In this document: positions 20,239 to 20,350 of the stretch, one piece after another
Layout of the letters: each line of letters opens with the position of its first letter
Numbering within the stretch: the first letter of the stretch is position 1
Assembly (NCBI GenBank): GCA_012514545.1
Contig: JAAZAC010000302.1
Span: 1 to 20,350 of the forward strand
Direction of reading: 5' to 3'
Source: Actinomycetales bacterium
Lineage (GTDB): Bacteria; Actinomycetota; Actinomycetes; Actinomycetales; Cellulomonadaceae
Length of the DNA stretch: 20,350 bases
Program-made: the position numbers and the translations under genes
Notes under the pieces: generated by a model
Database searches by the model: none
Told to the model about the DNA's origin: nothing
Seen by the model: the letters and a program-made list of their open reading frames with translations, nothing else

Positions 20239-20350
20239 TCAGCCGATGATCGCGGCGAGCGCCCAGAACATGACCGCGGCGACGGCCGCGGCGGCGGGGA
20301 TCGTCAGCACCCAGGCGACGGCGATGTTGCCCGCCACGCCCCAGCGGACC
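20239..20350 (-). CDS. Inorganic phosphate transporter, PiT family, C-terminal end only
   Basis: The last 36 or so codons of a minus-strand gene that enters from the right edge. The visible translation, reading NIAVAWVLTIPAAAAV and then a hydrophobic helix ending MFWALAAIIG, matches the conserved C-terminal segment of PiT (PitA) low-affinity phosphate carriers. It is convergent with the Nudix/phosphatase gene, 28 nt apart, with no clear terminator between them. The phosphate and polyphosphate genes together (ppk1 and a PiT carrier) make sense as a housekeeping neighbourhood. Confidence 0.8.
   Translation of the reverse strand, partial: VRWGVAGNIAVAWVLTIPAAAAVAAVMFWALAAIIG

Noticed and set aside
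1..20350. Phenylacetate (paa) catabolic cluster suggested by the PaaX-type genes
   Set aside because: No paaABCDE epoxidase, paaZ or phenylacetate-CoA ligase with that context is present. PaaX-family regulators control other CoA pathways too.

Overview
The window is very GC-rich and tightly packed, with frequent GTG starts and stop/start overlaps. It encodes a mycothiol synthase and a mycothiol-type maleylpyruvate isomerase, so the host is almost certainly a high-GC actinobacterium. A Micrococcales lineage such as a Cellulomonadaceae or Promicromonosporaceae relative is a guess from overall style. There are no rRNA, tRNA, CRISPR, insertion sequence or phage genes.

Layout. (1) 1-2212, minus strand: an FAH-family hydrolase followed by an NDP-forming acyl-CoA ligase that runs off the left edge. 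They are divergent from a PaaX-family repressor (2319-3269, plus). (2) 3176-8016, minus strand, read from right to left: AMP-forming acyl-CoA ligase, thiolase, MaoC hydratase, SDR dehydrogenase and 4HBT thioesterase. This is a CoA-thioester chain-shortening operon. A second PaaX-family gene (8164-8982) lies upstream of it, and a long palindrome lies in between. (3) 9157-12637, plus strand: a four-gene NitT/TauT-type ABC importer (lipoprotein, two different permeases, ATPase). (4) 12641-15798, minus strand: a gentisate operon read as gentisate 1,2-dioxygenase, fumarylpyruvate hydrolase, maleylpyruvate isomerase and a MarR regulator, with a clean palindromic operator over its promoter. (5) 15941-20350: housekeeping-type genes, namely mycothiol synthase mshD, polyphosphate kinase ppk1, a Nudix plus histidine-phosphatase fusion, and the end of a PiT phosphate transporter.

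Working model (inference): the importer brings in an aromatic or related organic acid. The CoA operon activates it and removes two carbons by hydration, oxidation and thiolysis, and the thioesterase releases a free acid. A hydroxylated benzoate is then funnelled to gentisate and cleaved to fumarate and pyruvate. The window has no ring hydroxylase to make gentisate and no acyl-CoA dehydrogenase. The substrate is therefore either already unsaturated (cinnamate-like) or the missing enzymes lie elsewhere. The mycothiol needed by the isomerase is made by the enzyme encoded divergently from the gentisate operon.

Nothing here is a clearly new type of system. The most notable points are the paired PaaX regulators around an unassigned CoA pathway, two well-formed operators, the mshD/gentisate adjacency, and the hairpin-rich leader of ppk1.
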